Shown here in pieces: positions 25,744 through 35,059 of a stretch of DNA of 64,000 bases; the stretch's first letter is position 1, and every line of letters begins with the position of its first letter. The notes below the pieces were generated by a model, which ran no database searches, was not told the origin of the DNA, and worked only from the letters and a program-made list of their open reading frames with translations. A program made the translations under genes and the position numbers. The stretch comes from Ancrocorticia sp. Its GTDB lineage: Bacteria > Actinomycetota > Actinomycetes > Actinomycetales > Actinomycetaceae. Location: the NCBI GenBank assembly GCA_022648165.1, contig JALCLX010000005.1, positions 1-64,000 of the forward strand, written 5' to 3'.

Positions 25744-27918
25744 ACGTAGGTAGTAGAGTGCACCGCCCGCAGCCAAGAGCAACGCAGCTACGATCACTAA
25801 ACCGGCGCTATCGGCTCCCGTGCGCGGCAGGGGCTGAGACGTGACAGCGACGGGAACGGACTGAGCTCGTTGTGTCTGGCCATTCCCTTTGTTGCCCGCA
25901 CCATCGCCTGGAGACGCTGTGTCGGTCGGGGGCGGAGTCGGGTTGGCGTTCTGGGTCTCGTCACCTCCAGGGGTTTCACCGTTCGACGGGCCATCGCATG
26001 GCATGAGGACCGAACTGAGAGCGCCTTCGGCCACACCGTCTTGGAAGAACCAAGCCGCACGGGCACTGTCCGCACATTCTTCCGCGATGGCAAAACCCTC
26101 ATTATTCACGTTTGCTAGTCCTTCAGGCCGCGCGTACAAGGTTACATCGGGATTCGCCGTCGCATTGAGCGAAATAGCAGCAATTCTGCCGTCGTAACCG
26201 TTGTCGGACTCAACGTACAGTGTGTGCTCACGAACGAGATAGTTGAGCCCCATAGCCCCACCGATACCAGGATCAATATCGGAAATAAGCTGTGCGGTTC
26301 CGTCAGAGTTCAATACGAACGCATACACATGTCCGTTGTTCTCCAGCCCCACGAAGAACACGCCGTTCGCAATCCCGTGGTACACCTTCGGGTTGAAGGC
26401 CGCTCCAGTATTGTGATCCCACAGTTTGCCTGCTACCTCAGAGTTTGGCACCCATTCGACGGCTTCAATGCCCATGTTCGCAGAAACGGTAGGTAACAGT
26501 GCAGTGAGGTCCCATTCTTGGGACGCAACGACGTCGGGCCCATCTGCTTCCGGATCTGCTTGAAGCAGCACGTTGTAGTTCACTCCCTTATTGCTGTTGT
26601 CACGTTCCGAAGCGATGTAGAGCCTTCCATCACCAGCCATCGTGATGCCTTCAGTATCCGGTCCGGCCGCCTCGGGGTCCTGCGCATCCTTCGCATACCG
26701 AACGCGTTTCCCGGTTTCCCATCCATCCACGAAAGAAACGGATCCATCAGCATGCGCTGTCAGCTTCCAGAACCTCCCGGTCCCATTGTCCACAGCCCAT
26801 AGATAATCGTCGGCCCAATCCAACCCTGAAGAATCATCCAGGAAGGAGACATCCTGGATCTTCGCCATACCTACCGTCGGGAACGGCTTCGCTGGCGCGG
26901 CGGTAGCTGGTGGTTCCTGTGGATCTAATTCATTCGCTGAAAAGCACGAATTCGCTGTACCCGGCGTAGGGTGTGCCAACGCAAATTCCCCTGTGCCATC
27001 TGGACAGCGTGCATACGTTGCCAGTGCGGCGTCGCCATTCAGCGACGCATGCTCTGTCCAGGAGTATTCATCCACTGTCGCACCCGTAGAATCATACAGT
27101 CGGATCGAATCTCCGCTGCCGATTCCGAGCGCCTCCTCGAATGTACCTGGAACAAAGACGGCAGCCACGTCGTCGAATACTAGTCCGGTACTCTTCGCAT
27201 CGATTGTGACAAAGCCACGCGGCGCGACAGACCCTGACGTGAACTGCCAGCGGTGATCGTCGGAGTTGTCGCGGATCTCGTAACCGGTCAGGTCAACCGT
27301 GTTATCCCCACTGTTGTAGAGCTCTACCCAGTCTGCTGGGCTGGAATCAATCTCATTGATCACCAACGGGCTGAGAGATTCTTCTGGTTCCTCCGCTTGG
27401 CCGGAATCCTCGCAGATGTTTGCGGATCCGAGCGTCACCTGTGCACCGGGTGCGAAGTCGCCGGAACCATCTGGACACCGCGACCAATCGGCAAGAGGTG
27501 CAGTCGCCTTGTAGTCGAGTCGGTCGACGACGGCGCCTGTGGCATCCTTGAGTACGGCAGAATCACCTTTGCCTAAGCCAAAATCGAAGTCTCCCTGGCT
27601 ACCCTCCTTTTGCTGAAAGACCGTGAACTCGCCAGGAGCTAGTGTCCCGGAGATTGTCCCCTTGCCCGTTCGATCTTTATCGTCATGCAGCGACCACCCT
27701 GACAACTCAACAGTCTCTGTACCTGCATTGAAAAGCTCGATCGAATCGGGAGTTCCCGGCACGACGTCGTCGTACACTACTTCGTTGATGACCACCGATG
27801 GCGAGCTGGACGTGGTCTCCCCGGTAGTGGCCGCTATTGCTGCGTTCGGCGGGACGATCAGTGCCACCGCGAACATGGTTGCACCAATCGCGCTCGAAAG
27901 CCTGCTGAGGCTAGTCAT
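25732..27918 (-). CDS. Cell-wall-anchored protein with two lamin-tail domains and a beta-propeller-like region
   Basis: About 728 residues. A signal peptide ends near ALIVPPNAAIA. Two lamin-tail domains follow (VVINEVVYDDVVPGTPDSIELFN; LVINEIDSSPADWVELYN). A long region (~350-650) with motifs such as SGLDWADDYLWAVDNGTGRFW and EGITMAGDGRLYIASERD resembles esterase-like/phytase-type propellers. The C-terminus has a sortase signal LPRTG, a hydrophobic helix and RRRA. The ATG at 27918 follows AGAGGAG. Surface-exposed; the catalytic role of the propeller is not proven by the sequence. Confidence 0.8.
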   Translation of the reverse strand: MTSLSRLSSAIGATMFAVALIVPPNAAIAATTGETTSSSPSVVINEVVYDDVVPGTPDSIELFNAGTETVELSGWSLHDDKDRTGKGTISGTLAPGEFTVFQQKEGSQGDFDFGLGKGDSAVLKDATGAVVDRLDYKATAPLADWSRCPDGSGDFAPGAQVTLGSANICEDSGQAEEPEESLSPLVINEIDSSPADWVELYNSGDNTVDLTGYEIRDNSDDHRWQFTSGSVAPRGFVTIDAKSTGLVFDDVAAVFVPGTFEEALGIGSGDSIRLYDSTGATVDEYSWTEHASLNGDAALATYARCPDGTGEFALAHPTPGTANSCFSANELDPQEPPATAAPAKPFPTVGMAKIQDVSFLDDSSGLDWADDYLWAVDNGTGRFWKLTAHADGSVSFVDGWETGKRVRYAKDAQDPEAAGPDTEGITMAGDGRLYIASERDNSNKGVNYNVLLQADPEADGPDVVASQEWDLTALLPTVSANMGIEAVEWVPNSEVAGKLWDHNTGAAFNPKVYHGIANGVFFVGLENNGHVYAFVLNSDGTAQLISDIDPGIGGAMGLNYLVREHTLYVESDNGYDGRIAAISLNATANPDVTLYARPEGLANVNNEGFAIAEECADSARAAWFFQDGVAEGALSSVLMPCDGPSNGETPGGDETQNANPTPPPTDTASPGDGAGNKGNGQTQRAQSVPVAVTSQPLPRTGADSAGLVIVAALLLAAGGALYYLRRRA

Positions 27919-28229
27919 AGAGTGCTCCTCTGAAACGTGGGTCAAAGCATGAGCGGCGTCACCGCCGTTCACCGGGTCAACCATCGCACGCCGAAGAGCT
28001 GCGGCGATGTCCGGAAAGTTAGGTCAAGTCTTCCGGAGAGTTAACATTCGGTGATTGCTCGCGGCCTTGCCACGCCGACTCATCCCGGCTTCTTTCACAA
28101 AACCCTTGCAGTTACCCGGCGATTGCGTTAGTTTTTAAACGAAACATTCGAAGCGCTTCGAATGTTTCACGTCACACTCCATAATCTATGACACAGGGCA
28201 CCAAGAACGAAACACCAGGAGACATAACC
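27919..28229. promoter_or_regulatory. Divergent regulatory region between the LTD protein gene and lacI
   Basis: 311 bp with no gene. It holds a CCGGAA...TTCCGG inverted pair near 28011-28036 on the LTD side, and on the lacI side a promoter (TTGCAG at 28106-28111, 17 bp, TAGTTT at 28129-28134) followed immediately by the palindromic operator at 28141. Confidence 0.6.
28141..28168. promoter_or_regulatory. Perfect 28-bp LacI-type operator before lacI
   Basis: GAAACATTCGAAGC is followed directly by its reverse complement. The site begins at the expected transcription start of the promoter at 28106-28134, so it would autoregulate lacI. The 16-bp core TTCGAAGCGCTTCGAA recurs at 29294-29309. Confidence 0.85.
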
Positions 28230-29249
28230 GTGACAACGATCCAAGATGTCGCGCGCGAAGCAGGCGTATCGATCTCAACGGTGTCCTATGCCCTCTCAGG
28301 AAAACGAACAATCTCAGAGAACACTCGAAAAAGAGTCGAGGAGGCCGCTCAACGTCTCAACTACTTCCCCCGCGCAGCTGCACGGGCGCTCGCAGCGCGT
28401 CATAACGAAATCATCGCAGTCACAACACCCGTCCACTCTGATACCGATCGCAGCGCCCATATGGCGTTCACGATGAAAGTGGCCACTGAGGCACGGAAAC
28501 ACAATTACGATACGCTGCTGCTTGTCCAAGACGACGCCGTCGAGGGCATGCGCCGGGCAGCTGAGACTGCACTCGTCGACGGAATTGTGGCACTCGATGT
28601 CGATGCCGACGACGAACGCACTGGTCTCGCCCGCACGATGAAAATTCCGGTGGTCTTCGTCGGATTACCATCAGACACTAGTGGTTTGACGTGCGTCGAT
28701 CTTGATTTTGACCAGGCGATCAGAGTCGCGATTGACCGACTGATCGCCGCAGGACATCGCACCATCGGCCTCATCTCGCACAACGAGGAGCTTCTCAAAC
28801 GTGGGGCAAATTTCCCGTTGCGAATCGAACACGCGTTTCGGCAACGCTGCGCAGAAACACATATCGCCTCCGCCGTCATCAATCCACGATCTCCGGACGC
28901 ACACGACGCCGTCAATCAACTACTTACAACGCTACCTAATACCACCGGCATTATCCTGTCTTCCAGTCATTCGGTCGGCGCCTCCCTTCTGCCAGCCCTG
29001 GCGGCGCGTGGGCTCAGCGTGCCACACGACATTTCGGTGATAGAAGCAGGAACCACTCCGGATGCATCCACTTCTCCACTTCCCTTCGATTCACTTCCGC
29101 TTGATCCCAATCAGACGTGTCCTGTAGCACTCGATCTACTGGTTGATCTCATTGAGCATCAGCGCAAGCCAGGCGACATCATCCTTGTGCCACCCCGTTA
29201 CGAGGATCGTCACTCCGTGGCGCCAGCAACAGATCGGCACACAATCTAA
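28230..29249 (+). CDS. LacI-family repressor of the GH31/ABC sugar module
   Basis: An N-terminal LacI HTH (TIQDVAREAGVSISTVSYALSGKRTISENTRKRV, written here in parts: TIQDVAREAGVS, STVSYALSGK) and the hinge helix AARALAAR, then a periplasmic-binding-fold sugar domain. The GTG at 28230 with AGGAGA upstream is preferred to the ATG 14 codons earlier, which lacks a ribosome site. Operators at 28141 and 29294 frame the gene, so it likely represses itself and the downstream ABC/GH31 operon. Confidence 0.88.
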   Translation: MTTIQDVAREAGVSISTVSYALSGKRTISENTRKRVEEAAQRLNYFPRAAARALAARHNEIIAVTTPVHSDTDRSAHMAFTMKVATEARKHNYDTLLLVQDDAVEGMRRAAETALVDGIVALDVDADDERTGLARTMKIPVVFVGLPSDTSGLTCVDLDFDQAIRVAIDRLIAAGHRTIGLISHNEELLKRGANFPLRIEHAFRQRCAETHIASAVINPRSPDAHDAVNQLLTTLPNTTGIILSSSHSVGASLLPALAARGLSVPHDISVIEAGTTPDASTSPLPFDSLPLDPNQTCPVALDLLVDLIEHQRKPGDIILVPPRYEDRHSVAPATDRHTI

Positions 29250-29284
29250 GGCGTGTAGCACACCACGCATGCGCCTGCACGCCT
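29249..29284 (+). terminator. Terminator after lacI
   Basis: AGGCGTG (29249-29255) pairs with CACGCCT (29278-29284), followed by the T-rich TTCCTCTCTTTC. It lies directly at the lacI stop and before the second operator. Confidence 0.5.
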
Positions 29285-29293
29285 TTCCTCTCT

Positions 29294-29309
29294 TTCGAAG
29301 CGCTTCGAA
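29294..29309. promoter_or_regulatory. Second LacI-type operator, before the sugar ABC operon
   Basis: TTCGAAGCGCTTCGAA is a perfect palindrome identical to the core of the operator at 28141-28168. It lies 60 bp upstream of the binding-protein start. Confidence 0.85.
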
Positions 29310-29368
29310 TCTGAGGAAAACTCTAGTAACACCGGCTTCGGCCGAACTACAAGGAGGTAGTAGCACAC

Positions 29369-30709
29369 ATGAATCACCGCAAACTAATAGCTGGAGCGGC
29401 CACAGTTGCACTCACAGCTCTGTCGCTCACTGCGTGCGGATCCGACTCTGGATCGTCAAGCAGTACAGCGAACGCACCGAGTTCGAGTTCCACAGCGGAT
29501 TTCGCCGGACAGACCCTGACGGTCCTTGTGTATGAGGATGATACGTCCGCCATGGGCCAAGCGTGGCGAAAAGCTGCATCGATATTCGAAGAGCAAACAG
29601 GCGCAAAGGTGGATTACCAAAAGACCGCGTTTGAAGATCTGTCCGACACTGCAAGTCAGCTTTTCGGATCCTCTGATGCGCCGGACGTATCTGAGTACAA
29701 CAAAGGTAACGGAACCGCTGGCGCACTATCGACCCTCGGTGTTCTTAAGGATCTCGATTCTTATTACGACCAGTATGGCTGGAGCGACAAACTTGCCGAT
29801 TCGCTAGAGACAACCACGATGTACGATGAAAACGGCATCATGGGTAGCGGTAAACACTACGGCGTAACCAATTACGGCGAATTCGTCTTCCTCTACTACA
29901 ACGAGGACATGCTTAACAAGTATGGCTTGAAGCCACCGACAACTCTTGACGAACTTGAATCAGAGATGCAGACGTTCAAGGACGCCGGGATTACACCGTT
30001 GACCACTGCGGCCCAAGAATATCCTGCTGGTCAACTGTGGTATCAACTGGTGCTCAACAATGCGGACCGGCAATTCGTGAACGACTACGAACTATATGAC
30101 AATCCCGTCAGCTTCTCTAAGGACCCCATCGCATCCGGTACACAAACCCTCGCCGATTGGGTAGATAAGGGATACATTGACAAGGCTTCTACAGGCATGA
30201 CGGCAGAAGACGCAGGCTTGGCGTTCATCAACGGACAATCGCCTTTCTTCTTCTCCGGATCATGGTGGTATGGCCGCTTCGGTACCGACATCAAGAACTT
30301 CACGTGGGGTATCACTGACTTCCCAGGCTCTCAACTCGTTCCCGGTAGCTCTGGAAACATCTGGGTTATTCCAACCGTGACGGATGATCTGCATACGGCT
30401 ATGGCAGCCAAGTTCATCGACATTACGATGAGCCCTGAGGTCCAGGCCGTCCTTGGCAATGCCGGCGGACTCCCTGTGGCTGCTAACGAATCAGACATTA
30501 CCGATCCTTCGGCGCAGAAACTGATATCGCTGTTCAACAACGTTCTGGATCGCGATGGTTTGGCCTTCTACCCGGATTGGCCAACATCCACGTTCTACGA
30601 CGACCTCAACGCCGGCCTCCAGGGGCTGATCAATGGTTCGCTGAGCGTAAGCGACACGGAGAAACAACTGCAATCTGATTACGACAGCGGTACGGAACAG
30701 TATCGCTAA
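29369..30709 (+). CDS. Sugar ABC transporter substrate-binding lipoprotein
   Basis: 446 residues. A lipoprotein signal with lipobox SLTACGS, a Ser-rich linker, and a SBP_bac_1 domain (AWRKAASIFEEQTGAKVDYQ; FFFSGSWWYGRF; GNIWVIPTVTDD). An AAGGAGG site precedes the ATG. It is the first gene of the operon with two permeases and a GH31 enzyme; the ligand is probably an alpha-xylosyl- or alpha-glucosyl-oligosaccharide (inference). Confidence 0.88.
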   Translation: MNHRKLIAGAATVALTALSLTACGSDSGSSSSTANAPSSSSTADFAGQTLTVLVYEDDTSAMGQAWRKAASIFEEQTGAKVDYQKTAFEDLSDTASQLFGSSDAPDVSEYNKGNGTAGALSTLGVLKDLDSYYDQYGWSDKLADSLETTTMYDENGIMGSGKHYGVTNYGEFVFLYYNEDMLNKYGLKPPTTLDELESEMQTFKDAGITPLTTAAQEYPAGQLWYQLVLNNADRQFVNDYELYDNPVSFSKDPIASGTQTLADWVDKGYIDKASTGMTAEDAGLAFINGQSPFFFSGSWWYGRFGTDIKNFTWGITDFPGSQLVPGSSGNIWVIPTVTDDLHTAMAAKFIDITMSPEVQAVLGNAGGLPVAANESDITDPSAQKLISLFNNVLDRDGLAFYPDWPTSTFYDDLNAGLQGLINGSLSVSDTEKQLQSDYDSGTEQYR

Positions 30710-30716
30710 ACCCTGT

Positions 30717-30752
30717 GGTGTGCTCGAGACGCCGTCGCGTTTCGAGCACACC
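30717..30752 (+). promoter_or_regulatory. Intercistronic hairpin after the sugar-binding-protein gene
   Basis: GGTGTGCTCGA (30717-30727) pairs with TCGAGCACACC (30742-30752). It has no T-run. It probably protects the upstream message so that binding protein exceeds permease, as with the hairpin at 12136. Confidence 0.55.
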
Positions 30753-30770
30753 TACCGGGAAGGAATCACT

Positions 30771-31763
30771 ATGAGTATCACAGTGGGACAACCGAACAAA
30801 TCGAGACGCACCAAGAAGGTGCACTCAGAAGTAGAAAACAAACCTCTCATCGCCGGCGACAAGCCAAACTCCTTCGCGTACTGGCTCTATTTCATACCTG
30901 GCATTCTGCTCACCGCCGTATTCGTTGTATACCCCGTGCTATACAACGTCACATTGAGCTTCCTCCATTGGAAGGGAGGATTCTCTGCCGTTTCGTTCGC
31001 AGGATTCGAAAACTGGGCGCATTTGCTACAAGACTCAACTTTCTGGTTATCATTCCGCAACATCATCTACATGATCATCGTCATGGTGGTGGTCCCCACA
31101 CTTCTGGGCCTCATTCTCGCGGCAATTCTGTTTGACGTAATTGGGCGCCGCTTCTCTGGTAAGGTCGCGAGTTTTCTGCGCGCAACCTATTATCTGCCGC
31201 AAGTGATCCCCATCGCCGTTGCCGGCGTACTTTTTGGATGGATCCTCTACCCCGATAAGACGGGCGTACTGAACCAGTTTCTCACGTTTGTCACAGGCCA
31301 CGACGTGGAGATCAACTGGGTGGGCGGAACAGGTTCCACCGCACTCTTCTCTATTGGGCTGTTGATGGTGTGGATTCAGCTCGGGTACCCCACCGTCATC
31401 TTCATGGCCGCGTTGCAACGCGTGGACCCAGAATTGTATGAGGCAGCCGAACTTGATGGAGCAGGATGGTTCAGGCGTTTTCAGGCGATTACAAAGCCAC
31501 AGATCCGACCGGAGATATTTGTGGTCACGCTGACGATGACCATTGCTGCGCTGAAGGTCTTTGGCCCCGTGTTTATTCTGACGCAAGGTGGACCAAACAA
31601 GGCTACTTATGTCCCTTCGTATTATGCGTACATTCAGTACTTCGGCAACGCGACCGACAAAGGTTATGCGGCGACGATCGCGACCTCAGTCGCCATCGTC
31701 GTCTCGATTGTTGCCGTGTTGTTCCTCCGTGCACAACGGCGCGCTGAAGAGAAGGAGGCATAG
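30771..31763 (+). CDS. Sugar ABC transporter permease (MalF/UgpA type)
   Basis: About 330 residues, six membrane segments after a basic N-terminal tail. The EAA loop reads YEAAELDGAGWFRRFQAITKPQI. The ATG at 30771 follows GGGAAGGA. It forms the channel with the next gene. Confidence 0.88.
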   Translation: MSITVGQPNKSRRTKKVHSEVENKPLIAGDKPNSFAYWLYFIPGILLTAVFVVYPVLYNVTLSFLHWKGGFSAVSFAGFENWAHLLQDSTFWLSFRNIIYMIIVMVVVPTLLGLILAAILFDVIGRRFSGKVASFLRATYYLPQVIPIAVAGVLFGWILYPDKTGVLNQFLTFVTGHDVEINWVGGTGSTALFSIGLLMVWIQLGYPTVIFMAALQRVDPELYEAAELDGAGWFRRFQAITKPQIRPEIFVVTLTMTIAALKVFGPVFILTQGGPNKATYVPSYYAYIQYFGNATDKGYAATIATSVAIVVSIVAVLFLRAQRRAEEKEA

Positions 31764-31764
31764 C

Positions 31765-32676
31765 ATGACCACGGCTATTAGTGATGCTCCCGACTCAACT
31801 GGGCTCCAGGTGACTCCTGCAGTGCATGTCAGCAAGCCCAAACAGCGCCACCGGCCACACACGTTCGGGGAGTGGTTCCTGCTGTTTCTTGCGGTGCTGC
31901 TCGCTCTTATTGTCATGTTCCCGCTGATTATGCTGGTACTCAACGCTTTCAAATCACCCCAGGACTACGCGACATCAGGGCCGCTTGATTTTCCAAAAGA
32001 GTTCTACACCAAAGGAATCATCGACTTTTGGAACGAAAAGGACTTTCCACGCGCCTTGTGGAACTCATTCTTCATTTCCGGAATGGTTGCTATCTTGGCA
32101 GTGATTGTTTCAGTCCTGAACGCATTTGCTCTGGGAATCGGACGCGTGAAGGGACGTACGTGGCTCACTTTGCTTTTCCTGATGGCGAATCTTCTACCGC
32201 AAGAGATGCTCGTTTACCCTCTTTTCACGATGTTCGATAAACTCCATCTACTGTCCAACTCATGGTCGGTCATTCTTACCTTCACTGTGATTCAAGGGGC
32301 GTTCGGAACGTATCTTCTTGCCAGTTTATACAGCACATTCCCCAGGGAGATCCTGGATGCCGCAGCCATTGACGGCGCTAGCCGGTGGCGAATCATGCGC
32401 TCGGTGGTGGTGCCAATCTCACGGCCCACTATCTCTGTCCTCATGACGTTCTTCTTTATCTGGACATGGAACGAATTCCTCCTTCCCTTGTCGTTCCTCA
32501 ACCGTGAAGAATCGCTCACAGTACCCCTGGTGCTGCAACAACTATCAGGCGAACGACAGACAGACGTCACAACATTGATAGGCGCCACACTGATCAGCGT
32601 GATTCCTACTATTGTGTTCTTCCTGATATTCCAACGTACTTTGACCCGAGGAATCACCGCAGGAGCAGTGAAATGA
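31765..32676 (+). CDS. Sugar ABC transporter permease (MalG/UgpE type)
   Basis: About 303 residues. The EAA loop reads LDAAAIDGASRWRIMRSVVVPISRP. It starts 1 bp after the previous gene and its stop overlaps the GH31 start (ATGA). No ATPase gene is in the operon, so a shared MsiK-type ATPase encoded elsewhere is expected. Confidence 0.88.
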   Translation: MTTAISDAPDSTGLQVTPAVHVSKPKQRHRPHTFGEWFLLFLAVLLALIVMFPLIMLVLNAFKSPQDYATSGPLDFPKEFYTKGIIDFWNEKDFPRALWNSFFISGMVAILAVIVSVLNAFALGIGRVKGRTWLTLLFLMANLLPQEMLVYPLFTMFDKLHLLSNSWSVILTFTVIQGAFGTYLLASLYSTFPREILDAAAIDGASRWRIMRSVVVPISRPTISVLMTFFFIWTWNEFLLPLSFLNREESLTVPLVLQQLSGERQTDVTTLIGATLISVIPTIVFFLIFQRTLTRGITAGAVK

Positions 32677-34943
32677 AACTAACCGACGGATTCTGGATGC
32701 TCCGCCCAGGCGTGACCGCAGCATATGCCACTGAAGCATACGAGCTTGTCCACCATGGCAACACACTGGACGTGACGGTCCCTACTCGTGAGATCGAAAG
32801 GCGCGGCGATGTGTTAAACATCCCGGTACTCACCGCCACGTACTCATCACCCATGGAGGGCGTAATCTGCGTCCGTCTGACACACTTCAGCGGAACACAA
32901 AAGCAGAGAGAATTCTCCATTCACACGGATGGTTCATCAGGCTCTGTTTTCATTGGTGAGCAGGAGGCAACGCTCCACACTGGAGAAATATCCGTGAAAA
33001 TCCGCAAGGGAACTCCTTGGGATGTCTCATTCTGGCACGCCTCAACCCGGCTCACCGGATCGGGCCCTCGCTCCGCCGGATATTTCAAGGTGGCACCTGG
33101 TGCTCCCGTCGCTGTGGAGCCTGCTGGTATCACCGGTGCCTCACGGACCGGTCTGGCGGAGGCGTCGTCGTACATGCGTGAACAACTCGACCTGGGAATA
33201 GGCGAGCTGATCTACGGACTAGGCGAACGCTTCGGACCATTCGTGAAGAATGGACAAACCGTTGACCTATGGAACGGCGACGGCGGAACAAGCTCTGAAC
33301 AGGCCTACAAGAACGTCCCGTTTTATCTTTCCAGCAAGGGGTACGGAGTCTTCGTCAACTCGCCGGGGCACGTATCGTTTGAAATCGGCTCCGAAGCAGT
33401 GGAGCGTGTCCAGTTTACTGTGCCCGGAGAATCGGTCGAATACTACGTCATTGACGGACCCACACCACAGCAGGTCATAGAGCGATATACGGCGCTGACG
33501 GGCAGGCCAGCCCGCCTACCTGCCTGGTCTTTCGGATTATGGCTCTCGACTTCGTTCACCACTCAATACGACGAAGCTACCGTGACGTCCTTCGTTGACG
33601 AGATGCGAAAGCAGCAGATCCCACTCAGCGTATTCCACTTCGATTGCTTCTGGATGCGTGAGTTCTCGTGGACTGATCTGACGTGGGATGAGCGCGTCTT
33701 CCCGGACCCCGAAGGCATGCTTGAGCGCCTTCACCGTGAGAAAGACCTTCATGTGTGCGTGTGGATCAATCCTTATATCGCGCAACGCTCCGCACTATTC
33801 GATGAAGGCGTGGCGAAGGGCTACCTGGTGAAACGGCCTGATGGTTCCGTATGGCAGACAGACATGTGGGTCGCCGGAATGGGGCTCATCGACTTTACAA
33901 ATCCGGATGCCACGGCATGGTTCCAAGGCAAGCTCCGCACACTGATCTCGCAGGGCGTTGACGCGCTCAAGACCGACTTCGGTGAGCGCATACCCATCGA
34001 CGTGGTTTGGCATGACGGAACGGATCCACGCATCATGCACAACTTCTATTCCTACCTGTATAACAAAGCCGTATTCGAGGTACTTGAGGAAACCAACGGA
34101 AAAAACGAAGCCGTTCTTTTCGCCCGTTCAGCAACCGCCGGAGGGCAGCAATTCCCTGTGCATTGGGGAGGCGACAATACGTCGTCGTTCGCATCCATGG
34201 CCGAAACGCTGCGCGGCGGACTCTCCCTTGCAGCAAGCGGCTTCGGCTTCTGGAGCCACGATATTGGCGGATTCGAAGGTACTCCCGATCCGGCCGTGTT
34301 CAAACGTTGGCTCGCGTTTGGATTGCTTTCGTCCCATTCGCGCTTGCACGGCTCCGAAAGCTATCGAGTTCCCTGGAATTTCGACGACGAGGCCGTTAGT
34401 GTTGCGCGCGAATTCACACAGCTGAAATGCACCTTAATGCCGTATTTGTTCACCGTGGCGGACGATGCCGCCGCCCGAGGAATCTCAATGGCACGCCCAA
34501 TGTTTTTCGAGTTCCCAGATGACCTTGCAGTGGGTTACCTCGACCGCCAATACATGTTAGGTCCCTCAATCCTGGTGGCCCCTGTGATGAGCAGCGATGG
34601 CACTGTGGAGTATTACCTCCCCCGTGGGAACTGGACTCATCTGCTCACAGGGAAGCGCGTTTCGGGAGGGCGCTGGTTGCGGGAATGCTACGGTTTTGAA
34701 TCCTTGCCACTGTACGTACGCGAGGGCGCCGTCGTCGCATGTGGCTCACACAGTGACAGAACGGATTACGACTATTTGGAAGGGCTAGATCTGCGTGTCT
34801 ATTCGGGGGGTGGGCCTATTGACACCACCGTGGACATCGTGACGGTTGACCACGTGCGGCACACATTCCACGTGTATGGCTCAGGCGCAAATGTCACCGC
34901 AAACTCAACAGATAACATCTCCGCACATGTGACTGTCATTTAG
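32673..34943 (+). CDS. yicI: GH31 alpha-xylosidase, YicI-like
   Basis: 756 residues, the YicI size class. The catalytic nucleophile lies in LKTDFGERIP, and the FGLWLSTSFTTQYDEATV and FHFDCFWMREFSWTDL segments are characteristic of bacterial alpha-xylosidases. The acid/base region HWGGDNTSSF is present. No signal peptide: it acts on imported xylosides in the cytoplasm. It is the last gene of the LacI-controlled operon. Confidence 0.9.
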   Translation: MKLTDGFWMLRPGVTAAYATEAYELVHHGNTLDVTVPTREIERRGDVLNIPVLTATYSSPMEGVICVRLTHFSGTQKQREFSIHTDGSSGSVFIGEQEATLHTGEISVKIRKGTPWDVSFWHASTRLTGSGPRSAGYFKVAPGAPVAVEPAGITGASRTGLAEASSYMREQLDLGIGELIYGLGERFGPFVKNGQTVDLWNGDGGTSSEQAYKNVPFYLSSKGYGVFVNSPGHVSFEIGSEAVERVQFTVPGESVEYYVIDGPTPQQVIERYTALTGRPARLPAWSFGLWLSTSFTTQYDEATVTSFVDEMRKQQIPLSVFHFDCFWMREFSWTDLTWDERVFPDPEGMLERLHREKDLHVCVWINPYIAQRSALFDEGVAKGYLVKRPDGSVWQTDMWVAGMGLIDFTNPDATAWFQGKLRTLISQGVDALKTDFGERIPIDVVWHDGTDPRIMHNFYSYLYNKAVFEVLEETNGKNEAVLFARSATAGGQQFPVHWGGDNTSSFASMAETLRGGLSLAASGFGFWSHDIGGFEGTPDPAVFKRWLAFGLLSSHSRLHGSESYRVPWNFDDEAVSVAREFTQLKCTLMPYLFTVADDAAARGISMARPMFFEFPDDLAVGYLDRQYMLGPSILVAPVMSSDGTVEYYLPRGNWTHLLTGKRVSGGRWLRECYGFESLPLYVREGAVVACGSHSDRTDYDYLEGLDLRVYSGGGPIDTTVDIVTVDHVRHTFHVYGSGANVTANSTDNISAHVTVI

Positions 34944-34986
34944 ACACTCGCCTTGCTGCTCGATTAGTCACTCGCCTTGCTGCTCG
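34940..34986. repeat. 24-bp tandem duplication including the yicI stop codon
   Basis: CACTCGCCTTGCTGCTCG occurs at 34945-34962 and 34969-34986. With the preceding TTAGA/TTAGT the unit is 24 bp, and TTAG contains the GH31 stop, so stop and 3' flank are duplicated. Confidence 0.85.
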
Positions 34987-35022
34987 CTGCGTTCACCTCC
35001 CGGCGCAACGAGCAGCAATCTA

Positions 35023-35059
35023 TTGACTTTCAATATATATCGATCGATACTCGATATAT
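35023..35059 (+). promoter_or_regulatory. Promoter of the DUF2975/XRE pair, probably leaderless, with operator
   Basis: TTGACT (35023-35028), a 17-bp spacer and GATACT (35046-35051) place the transcription start at about the ATG at 35058. The inverted repeat ATATATCGA (35035-35043) / TCGATATAT (35051-35059) overlaps both the -10 box and the start codon, a natural site for the operon's own XRE protein. Confidence 0.6.
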
